Under the pieces are notes generated by a model. That model worked only from the letters and a program-made list of their open reading frames with translations, was not told where the DNA came from and ran no database searches. A stretch of 64,000 bases of DNA from the NCBI RefSeq assembly GCF_001758785.1, contig NZ_LROM01000060.1, forward strand, positions 1 through 64,000. Direction: 5' to 3'. The stretch comes from Duganella phyllosphaerae. GTDB taxonomy: Bacteria > Pseudomonadota > Gammaproteobacteria > Burkholderiales > Burkholderiaceae_D. The position numbers and the translations under genes are program-made. Below are positions 14,397-23,400 of this stretch, piece by piece; within the stretch, counting starts at the first letter, position 1; every line of letters begins with the position of its first letter.

Positions 14397-16217
14397 TCAC
14401 TGCTGCTGCGCAATCCACCGGTCCACCTTCTCCTCCAGCAACGCCAGCGGCAAGGTGCCATCGCTGAGCACTACCTCGTGGAACTTCGGCAAGCTGAAGC
14501 GCTCACCGAGCGCTTCCTCCGCGCGGTGGCGCAGCTCGACGATTTTCAGCGAGCCGATCTTGTAGCCCAGCGCCTGTGCCGGCCAGGCCATGTAGCGCTC
14601 GGTTTCGCTTTTTGCCACTTCGTCGTAGCCCAGCGTTTCGCGCATGTACTTGATGCTTTGTTCGCGGGTCCAGCCCTTCGCGTGCATGCCGGTATCGACC
14701 ACCAGGCGCGTGGCGCGCAGCAGTTCGTCGTTCAGGTGGCCGAAATACTGGGCCGGATCGTCGAACAGGCCCATTTCCTTGCCCAGCGTTTCCGAGTACA
14801 GCGCCCAGCCTTCGGTGAAGGCATTGTTGCCGCCGAATTTGCGGAAGTCGGGCAGGTTCAGTTCCTGCATCAGGGCGATGTGGAAGTGGTGGCCGGGCTT
14901 GCCTTCGTGCAGGAATAGCGTAGTCATGCCGGTGCTGCCGTACTTGGTCGGATCGGTCACTACCGACCAGAACACGCCGGGGCGCGAGCCGTCGATGGCC
15001 GGCGCCGTGTAGTGGTCGGAGGCGGTGTCGCGGCTCAGTTCGGGTTCCAGGCGCAGGTCGAGCTTGGCCTTGGGCACCAGCGTGAACATCAGCGGCAGCT
15101 TGGTGTCGAGCACGTCGTTGAGCTTGTGGTAGACCGCTTGCACTTCCTGTTCGGTCTTGAACGGACGGAACTTCGGTTGCGCCGCCACCCAGACCGGTAG
15201 GCCGGCTGCCGGGCCGTTGTAGCCGAGCTTGGGTCCGAGCACTTCGAACTGCGACTGAATGCGCGCCACTTCGCGCAGGCCGATCGCATGGATCTCGTCC
15301 GGTTTCAGCGAGGTGGTGGTGGCGTTGGCCACGCGCGCCTGGTACCAGGCGGCGCCGTCGGGCAGGGCGCCCAACCCGGTCGAGGTGCGGCAGGCCGGGA
15401 TGTAATCTTTTTCCACGAAGGCGGCCAGGCGGCCCAGGGCCGGCATGATCTGCTCGGCGATCTGCTTGCGGTAGGCTTCGGTCAGGCGTGCCTTGTCGGC
15501 AGCGCTGAAGCTCGCTGGCAGGTTCTTGATCGGGGTGTAGTAGATGCTCTGTTCGGGCGTGTCGCTGAGCAGTTTCTTGTACTGCGGCAGGGCCGAGATC
15601 ATGATCGCTTTCGGCTGGGTGATACCCTTCTTGATGCCGTCGCGCATATTGGCAATCGCCTGGTCGATCCACGCCGGCATCTGGCTGATACGGCTCAGGT
15701 AGGCGTCGTATTGCGTCACGGTGCCGATCGGCTGCGATGCCTGGCCGCCCGCGTAGTTAGCCAGGGTGACCGGCACGCTGTCCATCTGGTTGATCGGCAG
15801 CAAGTGCTCGGGGAAGCGCTCCATGGCGATCAGGCGGCGCAGCTCGTAGCGCAGGATGTCGTAGTCGAGGCGGTCTTCGGCGTTCAATACTTCCCGCTTG
15901 ATGGCTTTCACGCGCTTGGCGAAATCGCGGTACAGCTTGAATTGCAAGGCGCGCTTGCCGGGCGAGATGCTCAGGCCCAGTTGCGCATCGTAACGGTTGT
16001 CGCCGTTTTCGGTGGCGCCGATCGGCTCGAAGCGGGCGACGGCGTCGTAGTATTCGGTGGCAATGGCTTGCAGCGCCTGGTGCGCCGGGGTGGCGCTCAC
16101 GCGCGGCACCGGGCGGTTGGCGGCGTCGGCCAGCGGCAGGGCGAAGGTGTTGCTGAGGGGTATGAATGCCAGCGCGACGGCGAGGCTGGCGGTAGCGATA
16201 CGGGTTGTGCACTTCAT
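14397..16217 (-). CDS. Secreted DUF885 family protein (putative metallohydrolase)
   Basis: The 606-residue product starts with a Sec signal peptide (MKCTTRIATASLAVALAFI, cleavage near LSNTFA). A longer frame exists, but this ATG has AGGAAA six bases before it and puts the signal at the N-terminus. The core matches DUF885, with HEGKPGHHFH as the putative zinc-binding HExxxH-type motif and later EGWALYSE supplying a conserved glutamate. Related proteins are periplasmic and often called peptidases, but the substrate is not established. It is a single gene, convergent with the small membrane cassette. Confidence 0.85.
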   Translation of the reverse strand: MKCTTRIATASLAVALAFIPLSNTFALPLADAANRPVPRVSATPAHQALQAIATEYYDAVARFEPIGATENGDNRYDAQLGLSISPGKRALQFKLYRDFAKRVKAIKREVLNAEDRLDYDILRYELRRLIAMERFPEHLLPINQMDSVPVTLANYAGGQASQPIGTVTQYDAYLSRISQMPAWIDQAIANMRDGIKKGITQPKAIMISALPQYKKLLSDTPEQSIYYTPIKNLPASFSAADKARLTEAYRKQIAEQIMPALGRLAAFVEKDYIPACRTSTGLGALPDGAAWYQARVANATTTSLKPDEIHAIGLREVARIQSQFEVLGPKLGYNGPAAGLPVWVAAQPKFRPFKTEQEVQAVYHKLNDVLDTKLPLMFTLVPKAKLDLRLEPELSRDTASDHYTAPAIDGSRPGVFWSVVTDPTKYGSTGMTTLFLHEGKPGHHFHIALMQELNLPDFRKFGGNNAFTEGWALYSETLGKEMGLFDDPAQYFGHLNDELLRATRLVVDTGMHAKGWTREQSIKYMRETLGYDEVAKSETERYMAWPAQALGYKIGSLKIVELRHRAEEALGERFSLPKFHEVVLSDGTLPLALLEEKVDRWIAQQQ

Positions 16218-16319
16218 GTCTGTTTCCTGGTCCATGGTGAATCTAGCGCGACTAGGATAAGCCATGCGCGGCTATGCCGCGCAACAAATTGTATCAATCG
16301 AAACCGGGCTGGCAATGAC

Positions 16320-17489
16320 TCAGGCTGCCGCCTCCGCCAGCCGGGTTTGGTACAGCGCGGCCACCAGGTCCGACTGGGTGATGATGCCGGCAAAACGGTC
16401 TTCCGCATCGACGATCGGAATATGGTGGAAGCCCGAGTTGGCCATCAGCGGCACCAGGTCGACGATCGGCGTATCGAGCCGCGCGGTGGTCGGATGGTGG
16501 CTCATGATCTGGCCCACCACCTCGGCTTTTTCGGTGTGGGTGACGCCGCTCTTGCGCAGGAAGCGCTGCAACTGGCTGCGCATGCCGCTGTAGCTGTCGA
16601 GACCGCCGTGCTCGAGGAAATCGGTCTGGGTGACGATGCCAATCACGCGCCGCGCACGGTTGAGCACGGGAAGGGCCACCACGCGGTGGTTGCGCATCAG
16701 TTGCCAGGCCGGCTCCAGTTCAGTGCCGAATTCGGCGCTGACGATGTCGCACGACATGATGTCGGCGCAGGTGATCACGCCGAAGCGACGCTGGTAGGCG
16801 CGCTGCTCGGTTTGCATGAACAGCGATTCGAGATCGTCGCGGCTGATGTCGAGCACCTGGTTGTATTGCCTGAGCACGGCGTCGAGGTCTTCGGTCTTGA
16901 AGCCGAGCCGCAGCGTGGGCGCTTCATCTTTGGTGCCGTGGACGTTGACGGTCGTGCTTTGCTGCACGTGCGGGTAGCGCCGTCCGGTCAGGTTGTTGTA
17001 GATGATGGCCATGGTAACCAGCAGCGCCGTGTCGACCGCTACCGTCAGCAACACGAACTCGAAGCCGGCCGCGTGGACCACCGGGCCGCCCAGCACGGCA
17101 GTCAGCGCCACCGCGCCGCCAGGCGGGTGGATGCAGCGCATCATGAACATGGTGGCAATCGCCAGGCCGACAGCCAGGCCGCCCAGCAGCGGCATCGGCA
17201 GGCTGTCGCCGAGCCAGCGCACGCACGCCACGCCCACCAGCCCGCTGACGACGTTGCCGCCGAACACAGACCACGGTTGCGCCAGCGGGCTGGCCGGCAC
17301 CGCGAACAGCAGCACGGCAGACGCGCCCATCGGCGCGATCATGAAGATGGAAGTGCCAGTCGGCGCCAATACATAATGGGCGAACAGGGCGGTAACGAGC
17401 AAGCCGCACAGGGCGCCGGCAGCGGCGCGCAGTTGTTCCGGGCGGCTGACGTTGCTGGGGCCGGGAAGCCAGCTGAAGAATGCGCGCAT
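16320..17489 (-). CDS. HPP-domain membrane protein with two CBS domains
   Basis: The 389-residue protein has an N-terminal HPP family membrane domain (about residues 20-180, four to five helices) with the name-giving motif RCIHPPGGA. A linker of about 50 residues follows, then a pair of CBS domains (about 235-300 and 320-380; the second has HHIPIVDAEDRFAGIITQSDLV). HPP proteins include plastid nitrite transporters, and CBS pairs sense adenine nucleotides. A nucleotide-regulated anion channel is therefore possible but not shown. No strong ribosome site is visible. Confidence 0.85.
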   Translation of the reverse strand: MRAFFSWLPGPSNVSRPEQLRAAAGALCGLLVTALFAHYVLAPTGTSIFMIAPMGASAVLLFAVPASPLAQPWSVFGGNVVSGLVGVACVRWLGDSLPMPLLGGLAVGLAIATMFMMRCIHPPGGAVALTAVLGGPVVHAAGFEFVLLTVAVDTALLVTMAIIYNNLTGRRYPHVQQSTTVNVHGTKDEAPTLRLGFKTEDLDAVLRQYNQVLDISRDDLESLFMQTEQRAYQRRFGVITCADIMSCDIVSAEFGTELEPAWQLMRNHRVVALPVLNRARRVIGIVTQTDFLEHGGLDSYSGMRSQLQRFLRKSGVTHTEKAEVVGQIMSHHPTTARLDTPIVDLVPLMANSGFHHIPIVDAEDRFAGIITQSDLVAALYQTRLAEAAA

Positions 17490-17573
17490 AGCGTTAGTTC
17501 AAGTATTGAGACGCGGCATTATCTCACGGCATGATATTTCTTGCACCACGGTGGTGCACTTTGGCGCGGCCGA

Positions 17574-18050
17574 TCAGGCGTAGGGCACCAGGTCGAGTGG
17601 CAGTGCGGTTGTAAACTTGATCTGCTCCATCGAAAACGCCGACGATACGCCGGTCAATTGACCCACCTTGATCAGCCGTTTATAAAACGCGTCATAGCCT
17701 TCGATATCGGTCGTGACCACCTTGAGCAGGTAGTCGACATCGCCGCTCATGCGGTGGAATTCCTGCACCTCGGGCAGGGCCATGACGGCGGCGGCAAAGC
17801 GGTCGAGCCACTTGGCGTCATGCTGGCCGGTACGCACGCTCACGTACACCGTCACCGGCAAGCCCACCTTGCGGCGGTTGACGATGGCCACCCGGCTCTC
17901 GATATAGCCTTCCTCTTCCAGCCGTTTGACCCGCTTCCAGCATGGCGTGCTCGACAGCCCGACTTTTTCGCTGAGCGCAGCGACCGACAGGGTGCCGTCA
18001 ATTTGCAGGGCCGCCAGGATGGCGCAATCGTATTTGTCGAGTGAGTGCAT
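17574..18050 (-). CDS. Lrp/AsnC family transcriptional regulator
   Basis: The 158-residue protein has the standard two parts: an N-terminal helix-turn-helix (LDKYDCAILAALQIDGTLSV then LSEKVGLSSTPCWKRVKRLEE) and a C-terminal RAM effector domain (about residues 68-150; MSGDVDYLLKVVTTDIEGY). It is divergent from the desulfurase fusion, so by the usual logic it controls that gene. Lrp-type regulators of cysteine breakdown (DecR/CuyR group) occupy similar positions, making a sulfur amino acid a plausible effector; this is inference. Confidence 0.92.
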   Translation of the reverse strand: MHSLDKYDCAILAALQIDGTLSVAALSEKVGLSSTPCWKRVKRLEEEGYIESRVAIVNRRKVGLPVTVYVSVRTGQHDAKWLDRFAAAVMALPEVQEFHRMSGDVDYLLKVVTTDIEGYDAFYKRLIKVGQLTGVSSAFSMEQIKFTTALPLDLVPYA

Positions 18051-18212
18051 GGGGTGGTTGTGCAGGATGAAAGAAAATTCATTCTACACAGTTTTATTCG
18101 CCAGCATGAACATGCTTTTTTCAGTGCAAAACGGAGGTGGCTTTGGCATATTTTCTCGGGGAAAGTTCGCTAAACTGTTTAGCTCATATTCACCGCCTTC
18201 CCGCCTCTTAAA
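18051..18212. promoter_or_regulatory. Divergent control region with two palindromes
   Basis: This spacer separates the lrp-like gene from the desulfurase fusion. It contains AGCATG-AA-CATGCT (18103-18116) and a perfect 15-base palindrome, GCTAAAC-T-GTTTAGC (18169-18183), 29 bases before the desulfurase ATG. Both are candidates for Lrp-type operators. CATATT at 18185-18190 could be a -10. No Shine-Dalgarno sequence is evident before the ATG at 18213. Confidence 0.45.
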
Positions 18213-20273
18213 ATGAATAACGAAATCTACCTCGACGGCAACGCCACCACCTGCATCCTGCCGGCTGCCGCGCTTGCCGCTGCGGACATCATGGCCGAAC
18301 GTTATGGCAACCCCAGCAGCTCGCACGGCACCGGCCTGCGCGCCAAGGTCGTGCTCGACCAGGCGCGCCAGTGCGCGGTGCGCCTGCTGGGCGCGGGCGA
18401 GGGCAGGCTGATGTTCAACAGCGGCGCCACCGAGGGCATCCAGACCGCCGTGCTGTCGGCGCTGGTGGCGGTGCGCGAGCGCCAGGTTCGCGGCGAGTCG
18501 GTCGGCAGCCTGCTGGTGTACGGCGCCACCGAGCACAAGGCCGTGCCGGAGGCGCTGGCGCACTGGAACCGCCTGCTGGGCACCAATCTGAAGCTGACCG
18601 CCTTGCCGGTCGATGGCGGCGGCCTGCACGACCTGGCTGCGCTGCGCGCGCTGGCGCCCGACGCCGCCATGATCTGCACCATGGCGGCCAACAACGAAAC
18701 CGGCGTGGTCAGCGACCTCGACGGCATTGCTGCCGCCATCGAAGCGAGTGGCACCACCGCGCTGTGGATGGTCGATTGCGTGCAGGCGCTGGGCAAGCTG
18801 CAACTGAACCTGGCCACCACCCGCATCGACTACGCGCCGTTCTCCGGCCACAAGCTGCACGCGCCCAAAGGGGTAGGCATGTTGTACGTGCGCGCCGGCG
18901 CGCCGTTCACGCCGCTGGTAATGGGCGGCGGCCAGGAAACCGGCCAGCGCTCGGGCACCGAGAACATGGCCGGCATTGCCGCACTGGGCGTGGTGCTGGC
19001 CGCGCTCGAACGCGGCGATACCTTCCCGTCGCACGCGCAGTTGCACGGCTACCGCGCGCGCCTGGCCGACGCCTTGCGCGCGGCGCTGCCGGGCGTCGTG
19101 TTCAACAACGCTTTCGAGAAATCGCTGCCCACCACGCTCAACTTCGCGGTGCCGGGGGTATCGAGCCGCGAGCTGATGGACGTGTTCGACGCGGCGCGCG
19201 TGCGCGTCAGCGCCGGCAGCGCCTGCTCGGCCAGCAAGGCTGCACCGAGCTACGTGCTTGACGCCATGGGCTTGCCGCTGTGGCGCAGCGCCGGCGCCAT
19301 CCGCATGTCATTTGGCGCCATGGTTGACGAGGCCACCATCGCCACCGCCTGCCAGCGCATTGCCCACTGCGGCGCCGCGCTGCGCGCCGCCGGCATGATC
19401 GCCGACCAGCCCAGCGCCGAGCCCGACGACGGCTTGCTGCAACTGGGCGTGGAAGGCGAGTGCGGCTGGCTGGTGCTGGACGCGGCCAGCCGCAGCTGCA
19501 TCGTCATCGACCCGTTGCCGGCATTAACTGCCCGCATCACCGCCATCGTGCGCGGCCACAACTACCGGGTGCTGGCGATCGTTGCCACCACCGCTGGCGC
19601 CGACCATGCGCCGCTGGTGAAATCGCTGGGCGCCCACTACGACGCCGAAGCGCTGACCGACGCGTTCGGCTGGCCGGCGATCACCGCCCATCGGCTCACG
19701 CTCGCTGATGGCGCCGAAGTGAACGCGATTGCCATCGGCGGCCAGGTGCTGGCGCAGGTGGCAGCAGGCGAGGGCGCGCGCGCCTACCTGCTCGGCGTCA
19801 AGGACGGCGTCCACCTGCCGGCCGACCTGGTGCGGTTTGCCTTTACCGCCCACGCAGAATCGCAGGTGGCTGCGGTCACCACTGAGCAGACCCTGCTGTG
19901 CCCAACGCGTGACGCGCGCAACCAGCTGTGCGCAGGCCACGCCGATGTGGCCTGCGCTGCCGACCTGCAACTCGACAGCCACGCGCTGGACGCCTTCCTG
20001 CAAGCCCATCCCGATGCAATGCTGGTCGATGTGCGCGAGCCGTACGAGTTTGCCGCCACTATCGCGGCAACCGCTGGTGCACGCGCGGCGCAGAGCGTGC
20101 CGCTGAGCCGCCTGGTCGAGCACGCCAGCCTGTGGCTGCGCGGCGGCACCCACCAGCCGCTGGTGTTCGTGTGTCGCAGCGGCAACCGCAGCATGAAAGC
20201 TGCGCAATGCCTGCGCCGGCTGGGCCACGCCAGCAGCTACAGCCTCACCGGCGGCTTGGCGCTCGCTGCCTGA
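18213..20273 (+). CDS. Cysteine desulfurase / MBL-like / rhodanese fusion
   Basis: This 686-residue protein has three parts. Residues 1-385 are a NifS/IscS-type class V aminotransferase with PLP lysine K214 (FSGHKLHAPKG) and catalytic C338 (SAGSACSAS). Residues about 405-550 resemble the ETHE1 metallo-beta-lactamase fold, but the expected HxHxDH reads TTAGADH, so metal binding is probably lost. Residues about 585-686 are a rhodanese domain with active C654 (FVCRSGNRS). It would release sulfur from cysteine as persulfide and pass it within one chain. It is divergent from an Lrp regulator and followed by a terminator. Confidence 0.85.
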   Translation: MNNEIYLDGNATTCILPAAALAAADIMAERYGNPSSSHGTGLRAKVVLDQARQCAVRLLGAGEGRLMFNSGATEGIQTAVLSALVAVRERQVRGESVGSLLVYGATEHKAVPEALAHWNRLLGTNLKLTALPVDGGGLHDLAALRALAPDAAMICTMAANNETGVVSDLDGIAAAIEASGTTALWMVDCVQALGKLQLNLATTRIDYAPFSGHKLHAPKGVGMLYVRAGAPFTPLVMGGGQETGQRSGTENMAGIAALGVVLAALERGDTFPSHAQLHGYRARLADALRAALPGVVFNNAFEKSLPTTLNFAVPGVSSRELMDVFDAARVRVSAGSACSASKAAPSYVLDAMGLPLWRSAGAIRMSFGAMVDEATIATACQRIAHCGAALRAAGMIADQPSAEPDDGLLQLGVEGECGWLVLDAASRSCIVIDPLPALTARITAIVRGHNYRVLAIVATTAGADHAPLVKSLGAHYDAEALTDAFGWPAITAHRLTLADGAEVNAIAIGGQVLAQVAAGEGARAYLLGVKDGVHLPADLVRFAFTAHAESQVAAVTTEQTLLCPTRDARNQLCAGHADVACAADLQLDSHALDAFLQAHPDAMLVDVREPYEFAATIAATAGARAAQSVPLSRLVEHASLWLRGGTHQPLVFVCRSGNRSMKAAQCLRRLGHASSYSLTGGLALAA

Positions 20274-20307
20274 GCCACTCAACGATCAATCAATAAGCTG
20301 ATTGAAG

Positions 20308-20330
20308 AAGGGCCGCCTCGAGCGGCCCTT
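20308..20330 (+). terminator. Hairpin terminator after the desulfurase fusion
   Basis: AAGGGCCGC (20308-20316), loop CTCGA and GCGGCCCTT (20322-20330) form a 9-bp perfect stem ending in TTT. The T-run is short, so termination may be partial. Confidence 0.75.
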
Positions 20331-20462
20331 TGCACATATGTTCGTAAGCGCACAGTAGCAAAATGTTACGAGACGTATCATTGCTTGGCACACATTCCCA
20401 CTACTCACCGCGCCGGCATTGCCGGACGCGGTTTTGTCGCGCACGTCCAAGCGAGGTTTACG

Positions 20463-23400
20463 TTGAACAAGTCCACTCCCCTGCTACCCGAGATGTCGCT
20501 CGGCTTTCGCGAATCGAATACGGCGGCCATGGTCTCCGAAGAAGATGAAGACCTGCCATTAAGAGCGGAACTTTTCAGTGCGGCGCAGATGGCCGCGCAT
20601 GGCCGCTCGCTCGCCGCCCACCACGAATTGAGCCCGCGCGGCGGCGGCGACCAGCTGCTGGCGCGCCTGAGCGAAAACGCGGAAGTCATCAGCGCCACCT
20701 GCGACGAACTGACCGCCGCCATCAAGGACGGCCGCCAGATCACGCCCGCCTCCGAGTGGCTGCTCGATAACCTGTACCTGATCGAAGAACAGATCCGCAT
20801 CGCCCGCCGCCACCTGCCCAAGGACTACAGCAAGGAGCTGCCACGACTGGCCAAGGGCGCGCCTGCCGGCTGCCCGCGCGTGTACAAGCTGGCGCTCGAG
20901 ATCATCTCGCACGGCGATGGCCGCGTCGATCCGGAATCGCTGTCGCGCTTCGTGGCCGCGTACCAGGAAGTGGCGCCGCTCAAGCTGGGCGAGTTGTGGG
21001 CGATTCCCATCATGCTGCGCCTGGCGCTGATCGAAAACCTGCGCCGCGTGGCCGCGCGCGTGGCCGACAACCGCAGCGAACGCGATCTGGCCAACAGCTG
21101 GGCCGACCAGATGAGCGAGGAAGCGGAAAAGAACCCGAGCGGCCTGATTTTAAAAGTGGCCGACATGGCCCGCTCCAACCCGCCGATTACCAGCGCCTTC
21201 GTGGCGGAACTCTCGCGCCGCCTGCAAGGCCAGAGCCACGCTCTGACCATGGCCCTGACGTGGATCACCAGCCGCCTGGCCGATACCGGCCAGACCATCG
21301 AACAGCAAATCCAGGCCGAGATCCAGCAGCAGGCTGCCGACCAGGTGTCGATCTCCAACAGCATCGGCAGCCTGCGCTACCTGGGCACCATGGACTGGCA
21401 GGAGTTCGTCGAGACCTTGAGCATGGTTGACCAGACCTTGCGCCAGGACCCGGCCGGCGTGTACGGCCAGATGGAATTTGCCACCCGCGACCAGTACCGC
21501 CACGTCATCGAAAACATCGCCAAGCGCTCCGACTACTCGGAGCTGGAAGTGGCCGCGCAAGCGCTGCAACTGGCGCAGTCGCACGCCGGCAGCGACGATC
21601 TGCGCCACAGCCACGTGGGCTTCTACCTGATCGGTGGCGGCCAGGCCGCGCTGGAAAAGCAGACCCGCATGCGCCGGCCGTGGATGGAGTCGCTGCAACG
21701 CACCAGTAGCGCGTCGCCACTGACGTCGTACCTGGGCGCCATCGTGGTGCTGTCGATCATCGCCACCGCGCTGCTGCTCGAGCGCTCGGCGTTCCACGGC
21801 GTGCATGGCGCGGTGCTCGTTGCCATGGGCGTGCTGGCGCTGATCGGCAGCAGCCAGCTGGCGCTCAACCTGGTCAACTGGATCACCACCAAGGTCACCT
21901 ATCCCAAGCCGCTGCCGCGCATGGATTTTGAAAGCGGCATTCCGCCCGACGCCCGCGCGCTGGTCGTGGTACCCACGCTGGTCTACAGTCGCGAAAACAT
22001 CGACGACCTGTGCCAGCAGATGGAAGTGCGGTTCCTTGCCAACCGCGATCCGAACCTGCGTTTCTGCCTGCTCACCGACTTTGCCGACGCACCCACCGAA
22101 ACCCTGCCCGGCGATACGGCGCTGATGGAGGCCATGCGCGAAGGCGTAGAAAAACTCAATCGCAAATACGCGCTGCACCTGAATGGCGATCCGGCCACGC
22201 CGTTCCTGCTGCTGCACCGCCCGCGCCTGTTGAATCCGCAGGAAGGCGTGTGGATGGGGTACGAGCGCAAGCGCGGCAAGCTGCAGGACATGAACCGCTA
22301 CCTGCGCGGCGGCGCGCGCGACAAGTTTGCGCTGGCCGTGGGCGACACGACCGACCTCGAAAGCATCAGGTACGTGATCACGCTCGATACCGACACTCAG
22401 CTGCCCCGCGACGCCGCGCGCGACTTCATCTCCACCATGATGCACCCGCTCAACCGCCCGCGCGTGGACAAGGCGCTGGGCCGCGTGGTCGATGGCTACG
22501 GCATCCTGCAACCGCGCGTGGCCGTCAGCCTGCCCAGCAAAAACGCCTCGCTCTACGAAAAACTGTGCGGCGGCGAACCGGGTATCGACCCCTACACCCG
22601 CACTGTCTCCGACGTGTACCAGGACGTGTTCCTGGAAGGCTCGTTCGTCGGCAAGGGCATTTACGACGTGGACGTGTTCGAGCAGATGCTCGGCCACCGC
22701 CTGCCCGACAACCAGGTACTGAGTCACGACTTGCTCGAAGGCGCCTACGTGCGCGCCGGCCTGATGAGCGATGCCCAGCTGTACGAGGAATACCCGAGCC
22801 GCTACAGCGACGACGTCAGCCGCCGCCACCGCTGGATCCGCGGCGACTGGCAACTGCTTGGCTGGCTGCTGCCGCGCGTGCCCGGCCCTGGCCGCCGCCG
22901 CGAAAAGAATCCGCTGTCGCTGCTGTCGCGCTGGAAGCTGTTCGACAACCTGCGCCGCTCGCTGGTGGCGCCAGCGATGGTGATCGCGCTGGTCGTGGCC
23001 TGGCGCTGGCTGCCTGCGCCGTGGCTGTGGACCGGCGCCGTGCTCACCGTGATCTTCCTGCCGCCGCTGGTCAACGCGCTGCACGACCTGCTGCACCGTC
23101 CGAAGGAAACCCTGTGGGACCAGCACCTGCGCAATACCGGCAACAGCGTGGGCATCCAGCTCTCGCATGCCCTGCTCACGCTGGCCTTCCTGCCGTACGA
23201 GGCGTACTTCAATCTCGACGCCATCGTGCGCAGCCTGTTCCGCATGTATGTCTCGCGGCGCCACCTGCTGCAATGGCGCGCGTCGGCGCTGGCGCGTTCC
23301 ACCACCAGCACCTGGGTCACCATGTGGGCCGCGCCGGTCACCGCGCTGTTCGTCGGCGGCATGCTGCTCGGCTGGCGCCCGGCTAGCCTGGCGCCAGCCG

